64,000 bases of DNA, taken from Nocardioides lianchengensis (GTDB lineage: Bacteria; Actinomycetota; Actinomycetes; Propionibacteriales; Nocardioidaceae). Every line of letters begins with the position of its first letter. The first letter of the stretch is position 1. This document shows, in pieces, positions 41,989 to 49,307 of this stretch. A program made the position numbers and the translations under genes. The DNA is taken from positions 248,001 through 312,000 of the forward strand of contig NZ_FMZM01000003.1 of the NCBI RefSeq assembly GCF_900101465.1. Reading direction: 5' to 3'. Below the pieces are notes generated by a model, which ran no database searches, was not told where the DNA came from, and was given only the letters and a program-made list of their open reading frames with translations.

Positions 41989-42833
41989 CCTCCACCTCGC
42001 CCGCGTCCCGTCTCCGCGCCGACTCCGTCACCGTCGGGTACGGCGAGGTCCCGGTCGTCCGCGACCTGACCTTCGCGATCCCCGACGGCAAAGTGACGAC
42101 GATCATCGGACCCAACGGCTGCGGCAAGTCGACGATGCTGCGCACCCTGGCCCGGCTGCTGAGGCCGTCCAGCGGCACCGTGCTGCTCGACGGCGAGCCG
42201 ATCCAGTCGCTGCCCACGCGCGAGATCGCCCGCCGGATGGCCCTGCTCCCCCAGACCCCGGTCGCCCCCGAGGGCCTCCTCGTCCGCGACCTGGTCGGCC
42301 GGGGCCGGCACCCCCACCAGCGCTGGTTCAGCCAGTGGTCGCCCGAGGACGAGCAGGTCGTCGAGTCCGCGCTGGCCATGACCGACACCGCCGACCTCCG
42401 CGACCGGGCCCTGGACCAGCTCTCGGGCGGCCAGCGTCAGCGGGCCTGGATCGCGATGACCCTGGCCCAGGACACCGAGCTGCTTCTCCTCGACGAGCCG
42501 ACCACCTACCTCGACCTCGCGCACCAGGTCGAGGTGCTCGACCTGGTCACCCGGCTCAACCGCGAGCGCGGCCGGACCGTCGCGATGGTCCTGCACGACC
42601 TCAACCTGGCCGCCCGCTACAGCGACCACATGGTCGTGATGAAGGACGGCGCGATCGTCACGCAGGGCACGCCCACCGACGTCGTCACCGCCGCGATGCT
42701 GCGGGAGGTCTTCGGCCTCGACGCCGACGTCCTGCCCGACCCCCGCACCGAGCTGCCGATCATCGTGCCGCGCTCCTCGGCCGAGGCCGTCGCCGCCGCC
42801 CCGCACCCCGAGTCGACGCCGCTGCTGCCCTGA
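41985..42833 (+). CDS. Iron-siderophore ABC transporter ATPase
   Basis: The 282-aa ABC ATPase has Walker A IGPNGCGKSTMLRTL, the signature QLSGGQRQRAWIAM, Walker B LLLLDEPTTYLDL and the switch His in VLHDLNLAARY. It energises the two FecCD permeases. The ATG at 41985 overlaps the previous stop by 4 nt. A strong terminator follows at 42841. Confidence 0.95.
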   Translation: MTSTSPASRLRADSVTVGYGEVPVVRDLTFAIPDGKVTTIIGPNGCGKSTMLRTLARLLRPSSGTVLLDGEPIQSLPTREIARRMALLPQTPVAPEGLLVRDLVGRGRHPHQRWFSQWSPEDEQVVESALAMTDTADLRDRALDQLSGGQRQRAWIAMTLAQDTELLLLDEPTTYLDLAHQVEVLDLVTRLNRERGRTVAMVLHDLNLAARYSDHMVVMKDGAIVTQGTPTDVVTAAMLREVFGLDADVLPDPRTELPIIVPRSSAEAVAAAPHPESTPLLP

Positions 42834-42840
42834 GCACGCG

Positions 42841-42875
42841 CGAACGCCCCCGGCTCGGCGAGCCGGGGGCGTTCG
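42841..42875. terminator. Bidirectional terminator after the siderophore ATPase gene
   Basis: A perfect 15-bp stem, CGAACGCCCCCGGCT against AGCCGGGGGCGTTCG, has a 5-nt loop between convergent genes. It also serves the binding-lipoprotein gene from the other side. Confidence 0.88.
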
Positions 42876-42888
42876 TACGAGGGGGTCC

Positions 42889-43950
42889 TCAGATCTTGGA
42901 GGACGGCACCGTCGTGGCCGGGTCGCCGTCGACGGCCGCGGCCAGCTGCGGCACGTAGCGCTCCAGCACATAGGGGATGGCCAGCGGCGTCACGAAGCTG
43001 TGGCCCACGTAGTAGGAGCCGTCCTGCTTCTCGTTGATGTCCACGAAGCGCCCCTCCTTCGCCGAGGGCAGGCCCTCCCAGATGCCGGCGACGGTCTTGT
43101 CGGCGTTGAGGTCGTACCAGACGGCCACCCCGACGTCGCCCAGGTCGGCGGTGCGCTCCGCGGACAGCGAGATGCCGAACTCGCTGTCGTCGGCGGTGGT
43201 GATCACCGGGTGCAGCGTGAAGCCGAGGTCGGTCAGCATCCGCGACCGCGGGTCCTCGGGACCGTAGATGAACAGACCCTCGTACGGCGTGATGAGCGCT
43301 GCGGTCTGTCCCTCGAACTCCGGGTGCGCCTCGGCCGCGTCGGCGATCTGCTGCGTGACCCCGTCGATGATCTCCTGCATCTTCGCCTTCTGACCGACCG
43401 CGGTGCCGATCGTCAGGGCCATCTCGGTCCACGGCATGCTGTAGTCGGGGTAGTCGCCGGACTGGGCGACGACCGGGGCGATCTTCGAGAGCGTCTCGTA
43501 GTCCTGCTCGTTGAGGCCCGTGTACTGACCGATGATCAGATCGGGCGCCAGGCCGGCGATCTTCTCGACCTCGACCCCGTCGGCGTCCTTCAGCAGCAGC
43601 GGGAGCTCGGCGTCACCGAAGGCCTCCTCGGCCCACGGGTAGATGCCCTGCAGCTTCTCGTCGCCGAACCAGTAGGTGACACCGACCGGCACGATCCCCA
43701 GCGCGAGCAGCGAGTCCTGGTCCATCAGGCCGATGCAGACGACCCGCTCGGGCGCCTTCTCGACGGTGGTCTCGCCGTACTTGTGCTTGATGGTGACCGG
43801 GAAGGCCGACTCGTCAGCAGGGGCCTCGCTCGCGCTGCCGCCGGTGCTGCCACCGGAGGAGGAGTCCTCGCTGCCGCAGGCGGCCAGGACGGCCGGCGCC
43901 ACGGCCATGAAGGACAGGCCGGTCAGGAAGCGGCGTCGGGTGGGGTTCAT
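42889..43950 (-). CDS. Iron-siderophore binding lipoprotein
   Basis: The 353-aa precursor has a twin-arginine-like start (NPTRRRFLTGL), a hydrophobic core and a lipobox at VLAACG. The periplasmic-binding fold shows RVVCIGLMDQDSLLALGIVPVGV and LAPDLIIGQYTGL. It captures ferric siderophore at the membrane outer face for the FecCD permeases. It lies downstream of a second binding protein and shares the iron box at 45059. Confidence 0.9.
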   Translation of the reverse strand: MNPTRRRFLTGLSFMAVAPAVLAACGSEDSSSGGSTGGSASEAPADESAFPVTIKHKYGETTVEKAPERVVCIGLMDQDSLLALGIVPVGVTYWFGDEKLQGIYPWAEEAFGDAELPLLLKDADGVEVEKIAGLAPDLIIGQYTGLNEQDYETLSKIAPVVAQSGDYPDYSMPWTEMALTIGTAVGQKAKMQEIIDGVTQQIADAAEAHPEFEGQTAALITPYEGLFIYGPEDPRSRMLTDLGFTLHPVITTADDSEFGISLSAERTADLGDVGVAVWYDLNADKTVAGIWEGLPSAKEGRFVDINEKQDGSYYVGHSFVTPLAIPYVLERYVPQLAAAVDGDPATTVPSSKI

Positions 43951-44002
43951 GGTGCTCCTTGCGATCAGGGGTGGATCAGGGCTGGAGGGTCGAGCGGGAC
44001 GG

Positions 44003-45043
44003 TCAGGACGGGTACTCGCGCGGCGCCTCGCCGGTGGCGGCGGCCTCGAGCATCGGCGTCAGCCGGTCGATCAGATAGAGCTGGCTGAGCGGGGTGAGGA
44101 AGTAGATCGCCCCGGCCAGGACCTCGTCGGTGTAGACCGACCGGTTCTCGGCGACGGCCGGCAGCTTCGAGACCGTGCTGAAGGCCTGGAGCTCGTCGAA
44201 CTGCTCGGGGTTCTCGGTCGCCCAGACGATCACGTCGGCGTCGATCAGGTTGACGTTCTCGGCGGAGATCTCGGCCTGCGAGCCCACCTCGGGCGCGTAC
44301 TCCTCCAGGCCGGGCGTCATCACGAAGCCGAGCTCGGTGAGGAAGTCGGTGCTGAGGCCGTCGGGGTAGACGTAGAGCTGACCGTCGTACGGGCCACCCT
44401 GGGAGAAGGTCGCGCTCTTGCCCTGCCAGTCCGGGTGGGCGGCGGCGACGTCGGCGTACTTCTGCTCGACCTCGTCGACGAGCGCCTGGCCGTCAGCCTC
44501 GCGACCGAGCGCCCGGGCGACCTGGAGGGTCTGGTCCTGCCAGGAGGAGAAGTACTGGGTGGAGCCCTCGACACTGGTGATCGTGGGCGCGATCTTGGCC
44601 AGCAGCTCGTAGTCCTTCGCGGTCATCCCGGCGTTCGTGCCGACGATCAGGTCAGGCTTGAGCGCGGCGATCTTCTCGAACTCGAAGCCGTTCTGGAGGG
44701 AGAGGACCTCGGGCTCGGCGTCCCCGAGCAGCTCGGTGGCCCACGGCCAGGTGGCGAACGGCTGGTCGCCGTACCAGTCGGTCACGGCGACCGGCGTGAC
44801 CCCGAGCTGGAGCAGGATGTCCTGCTCGGTGTAGCCGACACTGACGACGCGCTCGGGCTGCTCGGCGACCGTGGTCTCGCCGAACTGGTGGGGGACGGTC
44901 ACCGGGAACTGGGCCCCCTCGACCGCGGGACCGGTGCTCGGGTCGTCCGTGGCCGACGACGAGTCGCCGTCGCCGCACGCGACGAGGCTGCCGGACAGCA
45001 GCAGTCCGAGCAGGGCGAGGGCGAGCGAGGGACGGCGACGCAT
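44003..45043 (-). CDS. Iron-siderophore binding lipoprotein, second copy
   Basis: The 346-aa lipoprotein has a lipobox at LVACG after the signal (ALALLGLLLSGS). The binding fold has RVVSVGYTEQDILLQLGVTPVAV and LKPDLIVGTNAGM. It is related to the neighbouring binding protein and probably arose by duplication, perhaps for a different siderophore. Its ATG is 15 nt downstream of the iron box at 45059. Confidence 0.9.
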   Translation of the reverse strand: MRRRPSLALALLGLLLSGSLVACGDGDSSSATDDPSTGPAVEGAQFPVTVPHQFGETTVAEQPERVVSVGYTEQDILLQLGVTPVAVTDWYGDQPFATWPWATELLGDAEPEVLSLQNGFEFEKIAALKPDLIVGTNAGMTAKDYELLAKIAPTITSVEGSTQYFSSWQDQTLQVARALGREADGQALVDEVEQKYADVAAAHPDWQGKSATFSQGGPYDGQLYVYPDGLSTDFLTELGFVMTPGLEEYAPEVGSQAEISAENVNLIDADVIVWATENPEQFDELQAFSTVSKLPAVAENRSVYTDEVLAGAIYFLTPLSQLYLIDRLTPMLEAAATGEAPREYPS

Positions 45044-45058
45044 GCAGGTCCTCCTGGA

Positions 45059-45077
45059 TTAGGTAAGGCTGACCTTA
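45059..45077 (-). promoter_or_regulatory. DtxR/IdeR iron box upstream of the binding lipoproteins
   Basis: TTAGGTAAGGCTGACCTTA on the plus strand is a 19-bp iron box, read toward the lipoprotein genes on the minus strand. It should place both lipoproteins under the same iron repressor as the siderophore operon. Confidence 0.88.
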
Positions 45078-45135
45078 ATCCAGAGAGGTCGAGGGTGTCG
45101 CTCCGGGTCCCGGCGGCTCGAGAGGCCGAGCAGAC

Positions 45136-46218
45136 TCAGACCAGCTGCTTCATCCAGCCGAAGCCGTCCTCGGCCCGGCCGAACTGGACGTCGACGAGCT
45201 CCTGGCGGATCCGCTTCCACAGCTCGTCCCCGCCCTCGGGGGTGCCCACCTCGCCGCCGTCCCACTTCAGGGAGCCGACGGGGGTCACGACGGCCGCGGT
45301 GCCGCAGGCGAAGATCTCCACGATCTCGCCGGAGGCGACGCCCTGCTTCCACTCCTCGATCGCGAACTTCCGCTCCTCGACCTGGTGGCCCATCTTCCCG
45401 GCCAGCTCGATGATCGAGGAGCGGGTGATGCCCTCCAGGATGGTGCCGGTCTCCGGGGTGACGATGCGGCCGTCGGCGTAGACGAAGTACATGTTCATGC
45501 CGCCGAGCTCCTCGACGTACGTGCCCTCCTGGGCGTCGAGGAAGACGACCTGGTCGCAGCCGTGCGACGACGCCTCCTGCTGGGCGACCAGCGAGCTGGC
45601 GTAGTTGCCGCCGGTCTTGGCCGCACCCATGCCGCCGCGGCCCGCGCGGGTGTACTCCTCGGTGAGCCAGAGGCTGACCGGCTTCACGCCGCCCTTGAAG
45701 TAGGAGCCGGCCGGGCTGGCGATCACCATGAAGGTGACGTGCTGGGACGGGCGGACCCCGAGGAACGCCTCGGAGGCGAACATGAACGGCCGCAGGTAGA
45801 GGCTCTTCTCCCCCGCCGCCTCCGGCACCCACCGCTGGTCGATCTCGACCAGCGCCTGCACGGCCTGGACGAAGTCCTCGACCGGCAGCACGGGCAGCGC
45901 GAGCCGGTGGCTCGAGCGCTCCATCCGGGCGGCGTTCTCCTCGGGGCGGAACGACCAGACCGACCCGTCCTCGTGCCGGTAGGCCTTCATGCCCTCGAAG
46001 GTCTCCTGCGCGTAGTGCAGGACGGCGGTCGCCGGGTCGAGCGACAGCGGGCCGTAGGGCTCGATGCGCGCGTCGTGCCAGCCCGCGTCGGGCGTCCACT
46101 CGACGGTGAACATGTGGTCGGTGAAGTGCACGCCGAACCCGGGATTGGCGAGGATCTCCGCGAGCCGCTCGTCGCTGACGGGGTTGCTCGAGCGGGTGGT
46201 GGTGATCTGCATGGACAT
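45136..46218 (-). CDS. ilvE: Branched-chain amino acid aminotransferase
   Basis: The 360-aa fold-type IV PLP enzyme carries out the last step of Val, Leu and Ile synthesis. It shows LHYAQETFEGMKAYR, YLRPFMFASEAFLGVRPS, the PLP lysine in GMGAAKTGGNYASS, EGTYVEELGGMNMYFV and ACGTAAVVTPV. The ATG at 46218 gives MSMQITTT; a TTG three bases earlier and an ATG at 46212 are alternatives. leuB lies upstream on the same strand, separated by a probable terminator. Confidence 0.95.
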   Translation of the reverse strand: MSMQITTTRSSNPVSDERLAEILANPGFGVHFTDHMFTVEWTPDAGWHDARIEPYGPLSLDPATAVLHYAQETFEGMKAYRHEDGSVWSFRPEENAARMERSSHRLALPVLPVEDFVQAVQALVEIDQRWVPEAAGEKSLYLRPFMFASEAFLGVRPSQHVTFMVIASPAGSYFKGGVKPVSLWLTEEYTRAGRGGMGAAKTGGNYASSLVAQQEASSHGCDQVVFLDAQEGTYVEELGGMNMYFVYADGRIVTPETGTILEGITRSSIIELAGKMGHQVEERKFAIEEWKQGVASGEIVEIFACGTAAVVTPVGSLKWDGGEVGTPEGGDELWKRIRQELVDVQFGRAEDGFGWMKQLV

Positions 46219-46250
46219 CAAATTACCGTCTTTCGGACGCAGAAATGAGC

Positions 46251-46284
46251 GCGGGCCGAGGCGCCTGACGCGCCCCGGCCCCGC
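46251..46284 (-). terminator. Probable leuB terminator
   Basis: GCGGGCCGAGGCGC at 46251-46264 and GCGCCCCGGCCCCGC at 46270-46284 form an imperfect stem with one bulge and one mismatch. It lies between leuB and ilvE on the minus strand. Confidence 0.5.
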
Positions 46285-46302
46285 GGAGGTCGAGGTGACG
46301 CG

Positions 46303-47376
46303 TCAGCCCTGTACTCGGGCGGCGATCGCGTCGCCGACCTCGGAGGTACGACGAGTGCTGCCCGCCTCGCGCGCGGCGAGGTCGGCGATGGCCGCGTCCT
46401 CGATGACGGAGGCCGCCTCGGCGTGGCCGAGGTGGTCGAGCAGGAGCGCCGCGGAGAGGATGGCCGCGGTCGGGTCGGCCTTCTGCTGACCGGCGATGTC
46501 GGGGGCCGAGCCGTGCACCGGCTCGAACATGGAGGGCGCGGTCCGGTCGGGGTTCACGTTGCCGGACGCGGCCAGACCGATGCCACCGGTGATGGCGGCG
46601 GCGAGGTCGGTGATGATGTCGCCGAACAGGTTGTCGGTGACGATCACGTCGAAGCGCGACGGGTCGGTCGTCATGAAGATCATGGCCGCGTCGATGTGCA
46701 TGTAGTCGGTCGTCACCTCGGGGTACTCGGCGGCGACCTCCTGGAACAGCCGCCACCACACGGAGCCGGCGTTCACGAGGACGTTGGTCTTGTGGACCAG
46801 GGTGAGCTTCTTGCGCGGGCGGCGCTGGGCCCGGGCGAAGGCGTCGCGGACGACGCGCTCGACACCGAAGGCGGTGTTGACCGAGACCTCGGTGGCCACC
46901 TCTGCCGGCGTACCGACGCGCAGGGCGCCGCCGTTGCCGGTGTAAGGGCCCTCGGTGCCCTCACGGACGACCACGAAGTCGACCTCGCCGGGGTTCGCGA
47001 GGGGGCTGGTCACGCCGGGGAAGATCCGCGACGGCCGCAGGTTGACGTAGTGGTCGAGCTCGAAGCGGAGCTTCAGCAGCAGACCGCGCTCGAGGATGCC
47101 CGGGGGCAGGTTCGGGTCGTTGGGCTTGCCGCCCACCGCTCCGAGGAGGATGGCGTCGTGCTCGCGGATCTCGCCGAGCACGGAGTCGGGCAGCACCTCA
47201 CCGGTCGCGAGGTAGCGCTCCGCGCCGAGGTCGTAGCGGGTCGGCTCGAACTTCACGCCGGCCGGGGCGGCCACCTCGAGGACCTTCAGGGCCTCGGCGG
47301 TCACCTCCTGCCCGATGCCGTCGCCGGGGATGACGGCGAGCTTCAGGGTGCCGGTGCTGGGGTTCGAGTCGCTCAT
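46303..47376 (-). CDS. leuB: 3-isopropylmalate dehydrogenase
   Basis: The 357-aa enzyme oxidatively decarboxylates 3-isopropylmalate in leucine synthesis. It shows [18 protein letters not shown], the substrate loop [42 protein letters not shown] and the metal/NAD region [14 protein letters not shown] followed by [12 protein letters not shown]. The ATG at 47376 ([15 protein letters not shown]) lies 10 nt after a 45-aa gene with which it shares an operon. The upstream leader suggests attenuation. Confidence 0.96.
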   Translation of the reverse strand: MSDSNPSTGTLKLAVIPGDGIGQEVTAEALKVLEVAAPAGVKFEPTRYDLGAERYLATGEVLPDSVLGEIREHDAILLGAVGGKPNDPNLPPGILERGLLLKLRFELDHYVNLRPSRIFPGVTSPLANPGEVDFVVVREGTEGPYTGNGGALRVGTPAEVATEVSVNTAFGVERVVRDAFARAQRRPRKKLTLVHKTNVLVNAGSVWWRLFQEVAAEYPEVTTDYMHIDAAMIFMTTDPSRFDVIVTDNLFGDIITDLAAAITGGIGLAASGNVNPDRTAPSMFEPVHGSAPDIAGQQKADPTAAILSAALLLDHLGHAEAASVIEDAAIADLAAREAGSTRRTSEVGDAIAARVQG

Positions 47377-47386
47377 GGGGAGAACG

Positions 47387-47524
47387 CTAGTTGTCGTCCG
47401 GGCGCTCGCCGCCGCCGTCCCGCAGGTCGAGCGAGCGCTGGACCGCGGCGCTGATGTTCTCGTGGCTGTAGGGGTTCTCCGGGTGGTGCTGGGCCGGTCC
47501 CCAGTCGGGATACATGTCGTACAT
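47387..47524 (-). CDS. Small conserved-looking protein upstream of leuB (45 aa)
   Basis: The frame encodes [20 protein letters not shown], followed by [18 protein letters not shown] and a polar tail. It has a strong ribosome-binding sequence (GAGAAGGAG) and lies 10 nt before leuB. Aromatic and acidic content suggests a structured tail or adaptor. I cannot assign a function. The internal Met at residue 4 is an alternative start. Confidence 0.65.
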   Translation of the reverse strand: MYDMYPDWGPAQHHPENPYSHENISAAVQRSLDLRDGGGERPDDN

Positions 47525-47769
47525 CGCAGGTGCTCCTTCTCGTGAGTGGTTGTCGTAGTTCTTCGGCCCGACAGGCCTGGAACGAAGACACTCCGGACGA
47601 GAAGTTCCGGCTCGTGGATCACACGAGGGAGATCGACCATGAGAGTGCGGATCGCGCGACGCTGCTGGCGTCCCGCCGCGGTGGTGTCTTCGATCGAGGC
47701 CTGTCGGAGATCCGACAGATGGTCGAGAGGCCCGCAACGCCGAACACCGCGGCGAGGTGGCCTCTCTTG

Positions 47770-47814
47770 TCAGGCCTCGCCGCGGCAGTCGATAAGTACG
47801 AAGACGCTCCGCAT
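47770..47814 (-). CDS. Candidate leader peptide of the leuB operon
   Basis: The frame reads MRSVFVLIDCRGEA followed by TGA. Val-Phe-Val-Leu-Ile is centred on codons GTC-TTC-GTA-CTT-ATC, where GTA and CTT are rare for this genome's GC content. It ends inside the first hairpin, as attenuation leaders do. There is no ribosome-binding sequence, so translation might be leaderless. No T-tract terminator is visible, so the mechanism is uncertain. Confidence 0.5.
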   Translation of the reverse strand: MRSVFVLIDCRGEA

Positions 47815-47876
47815 GGTGAATGAACCGTAACCGCCTCACCGGACGCCCGCCACCGGATTCCGGAATCTGTCCGCGA

Positions 47877-47896
47877 TCCGGGACGGACGTCCCGGA
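47877..47896. promoter_or_regulatory. 20-bp palindrome upstream of the methyltransferase
   Basis: TCCGGGACGGACGTCCCGGA is an 8+4+8 palindrome 17 nt upstream of the ATG at 47914. It could be an operator or a 5' hairpin. Confidence 0.5.
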
Positions 47897-47913
47897 ATGG
47901 AAGACTCGCGGGC

Positions 47914-48483
47914 ATGAGCGCACCGCCCGAGCTGCCCGACGTCGTGTCCCGCGCGTTCTCCGTGTCCCGCAAGGCGGGCTACGTGTCGTTCTGCCGCAAC
48001 GAGACCGGACGGCTGCTTGCCACCCTCGCCGCGACCCGCGGCGGGACGATGGCCGAGTTCGGCACCGGCTGCGGCGTCGGGACCGCCTGGCTGCGCTCGG
48101 GCGTCCGCGGTGACGGGGCCCGGATCGTCACCGCCGAGCTGGACCGCCAGCTGGCCAAGGCGGCCACCCAGATCTTCGCCGACGACCCGCAGGTCGAGGT
48201 CCTCGCGGCCGACTGGTCGACCCTGCTCGACAAGGGCCCGTTCTCGCTGCTGTTCCTCGACTCGGGCGAGCCGACCGAGGTCGGCGTGGACGCGATCGCG
48301 GACCTGGTCGAGCCGGGCGGGATCGTCGTCCTCGACGACTTCACGCCGTGCGAGGTGTGGCCGCCCATCGCCTACGGCCGCGTCGACACCCTGCGCGAGC
48401 AGTGGCTCACCGATGAGCGCTTCACCGCCGTCGAGGTGATGGTCGCCTCGGACGCCTCCGCGATCATCGCCACCAAGCGCTGA
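47914..48483 (+). CDS. Class I SAM-dependent methyltransferase (O-methyltransferase-like)
   Basis: The 189-aa protein has SAM-binding motif I as MAEFGTGCGVGTAWL, the acidic end of strand beta2 in IVTAELDRQLAKAA, and LLFLDSG plus GIVVLDDFTP as later strands. Length and motif order fit COMT-like O-methyltransferases, often annotated as putative methyltransferases. Substrate unknown. The ATG at 47914 follows a 20-bp palindrome. A long palindrome lies 13 nt beyond its stop. Confidence 0.82.
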   Translation: MSAPPELPDVVSRAFSVSRKAGYVSFCRNETGRLLATLAATRGGTMAEFGTGCGVGTAWLRSGVRGDGARIVTAELDRQLAKAATQIFADDPQVEVLAADWSTLLDKGPFSLLFLDSGEPTEVGVDAIADLVEPGGIVVLDDFTPCEVWPPIAYGRVDTLREQWLTDERFTAVEVMVASDASAIIATKR

Positions 48484-48495
48484 CCCGGCCAGATC

Positions 48496-48570
48496 GCCGA
48501 GTCAGCACCAGTTGCGGGCCGAGTCAGCACCAGTAGTGCTGACTCGGCCCGCAACTTCTGCTGACTCGGC
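48496..48570. repeat. Long nested palindrome between methyltransferase and FHA gene
   Basis: A perfect 21-bp inner stem (48510-48530 with 48536-48556; 5-nt loop) is extended by a 12-bp outer stem (GCCGAGTCAGCA at 48496-48507 with its complement at 48559-48570) across a 2-nt internal loop. The word GCCGAGTCAGCACCAGT occurs twice directly (48496 and 48518) and twice inverted. It separates two convergent genes. Confidence 0.85.
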
Positions 48571-48581
48571 GGGGAGGGTGG

Positions 48582-49307
48582 TCAGAACTCGCCGGGGGTC
48601 GCCCTCCGGACGACGATGCGGGTCCAGGCGCCGAGGTAGACGCGCTCGTCGGGCATCACCTCGTGCTTCTGGCCGGGCGGGACCGGGGACGTCGGGAGAC
48701 CGCTGACGGTGCCGCCGACGTACGTGCCGTTGGAGGAGCCGAGGTCCTCGACGAACCAGCGGGTGCCGTCGGTCGTGAGCTGGGCGTGGCGGCGGCTGAT
48801 GCCGTTGTCGGACGACAGGTCGATGTCCGGCGTGATGCCGCGGCTGCGGGAGGCCCGCCCGATGAGGATCGAGGTGGTCCGGAGCGGGACCACCAGCGGG
48901 ATGCCCGGGGACGGGAGCGGGTCGGTCGACTTCTGGTCGGCGTACCAGTCGGGGTCGATCCAGACCTCGGCCACCCAGGGCTCGCCCAGGGGCGGGGCGG
49001 TGCTGGCGGGCCCCGCCGCCGGCACGTCCGGTACGACGGGCGCGGCGACCGTCGGCGTGGCCTCCTGCGCGGCCGGGGGCGTGACCGGGCGGGGCATGGA
49101 CCCGGTCGTGAAGTCGTAGCCGCAGGCCTCGCAGAAGAGAGCGTTCGGCGGGTTGGCCGCCCCGCAGCTCGGGCAGGCGCCGTCGGCGGCCCCACCCGCC
49201 GCGTCCACGGCGTCGGGGGCGGGCGCCGCCGGGGCCGCGCCCATGGCCAGCCCGCAGACGTCGCAGTAGTCGGTGGCGGCCGACTCGTGGCCGGCGGGAC
49301 AGGTCAC
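48582..49307 (-). CDS. Zinc-ribbon FHA-domain protein
   Basis: The 241-aa protein begins with two zinc-ribbon modules: CPAGHESAATDYCDVCG, then CPSCGAANPPNALFCEACG. A Pro/Ala linker follows, and then a forkhead-associated domain (about residues 140-241) with the phosphothreonine-binding residues in LIGRASRSRG, SSDNGISRRHAQL and DLGSSNGTYVGG. It should bind phosphothreonine proteins, plausibly substrates of the PknG-type kinase four genes upstream. It is the last gene of a ten-gene operon; its start overlaps the VWA stop by 4 nt. Confidence 0.9.
   Translation of the reverse strand: MTCPAGHESAATDYCDVCGLAMGAAPAAPAPDAVDAAGGAADGACPSCGAANPPNALFCEACGYDFTTGSMPRPVTPPAAQEATPTVAAPVVPDVPAAGPASTAPPLGEPWVAEVWIDPDWYADQKSTDPLPSPGIPLVVPLRTTSILIGRASRSRGITPDIDLSSDNGISRRHAQLTTDGTRWFVEDLGSSNGTYVGGTVSGLPTSPVPPGQKHEVMPDERVYLGAWTRIVVRRATPGEF

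Larger units (their letters stand above)
47525..47913. promoter_or_regulatory. Leader/promoter region shared by leuB operon and the methyltransferase (389 nt without a convincing gene)
   Basis: I see four inverted repeats. CTGTCGGAGATCCGACAG is a perfect palindrome at 47701-47718; CCGCGGCGAGG (47747-47757) pairs with CCTCGCCGCGG (47775-47785); GATTCCGGAATC is at 47856-47867 and a 20-bp palindrome at 47877-47896. A 14-residue leader frame (47770-47814) ends inside the second structure. GAGAGGCC at 47725-47732 and GGCCTCTC at 47759-47766 form an alternative pairing incompatible with it. No long frame here looks protein-coding. Confidence 0.6.

Noticed and set aside
47530..47823. 97-aa plus-strand frame in the intergenic region
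   Set aside because: It runs through hairpins and the leader region, has no ribosome-binding site, and its composition is not protein-like.
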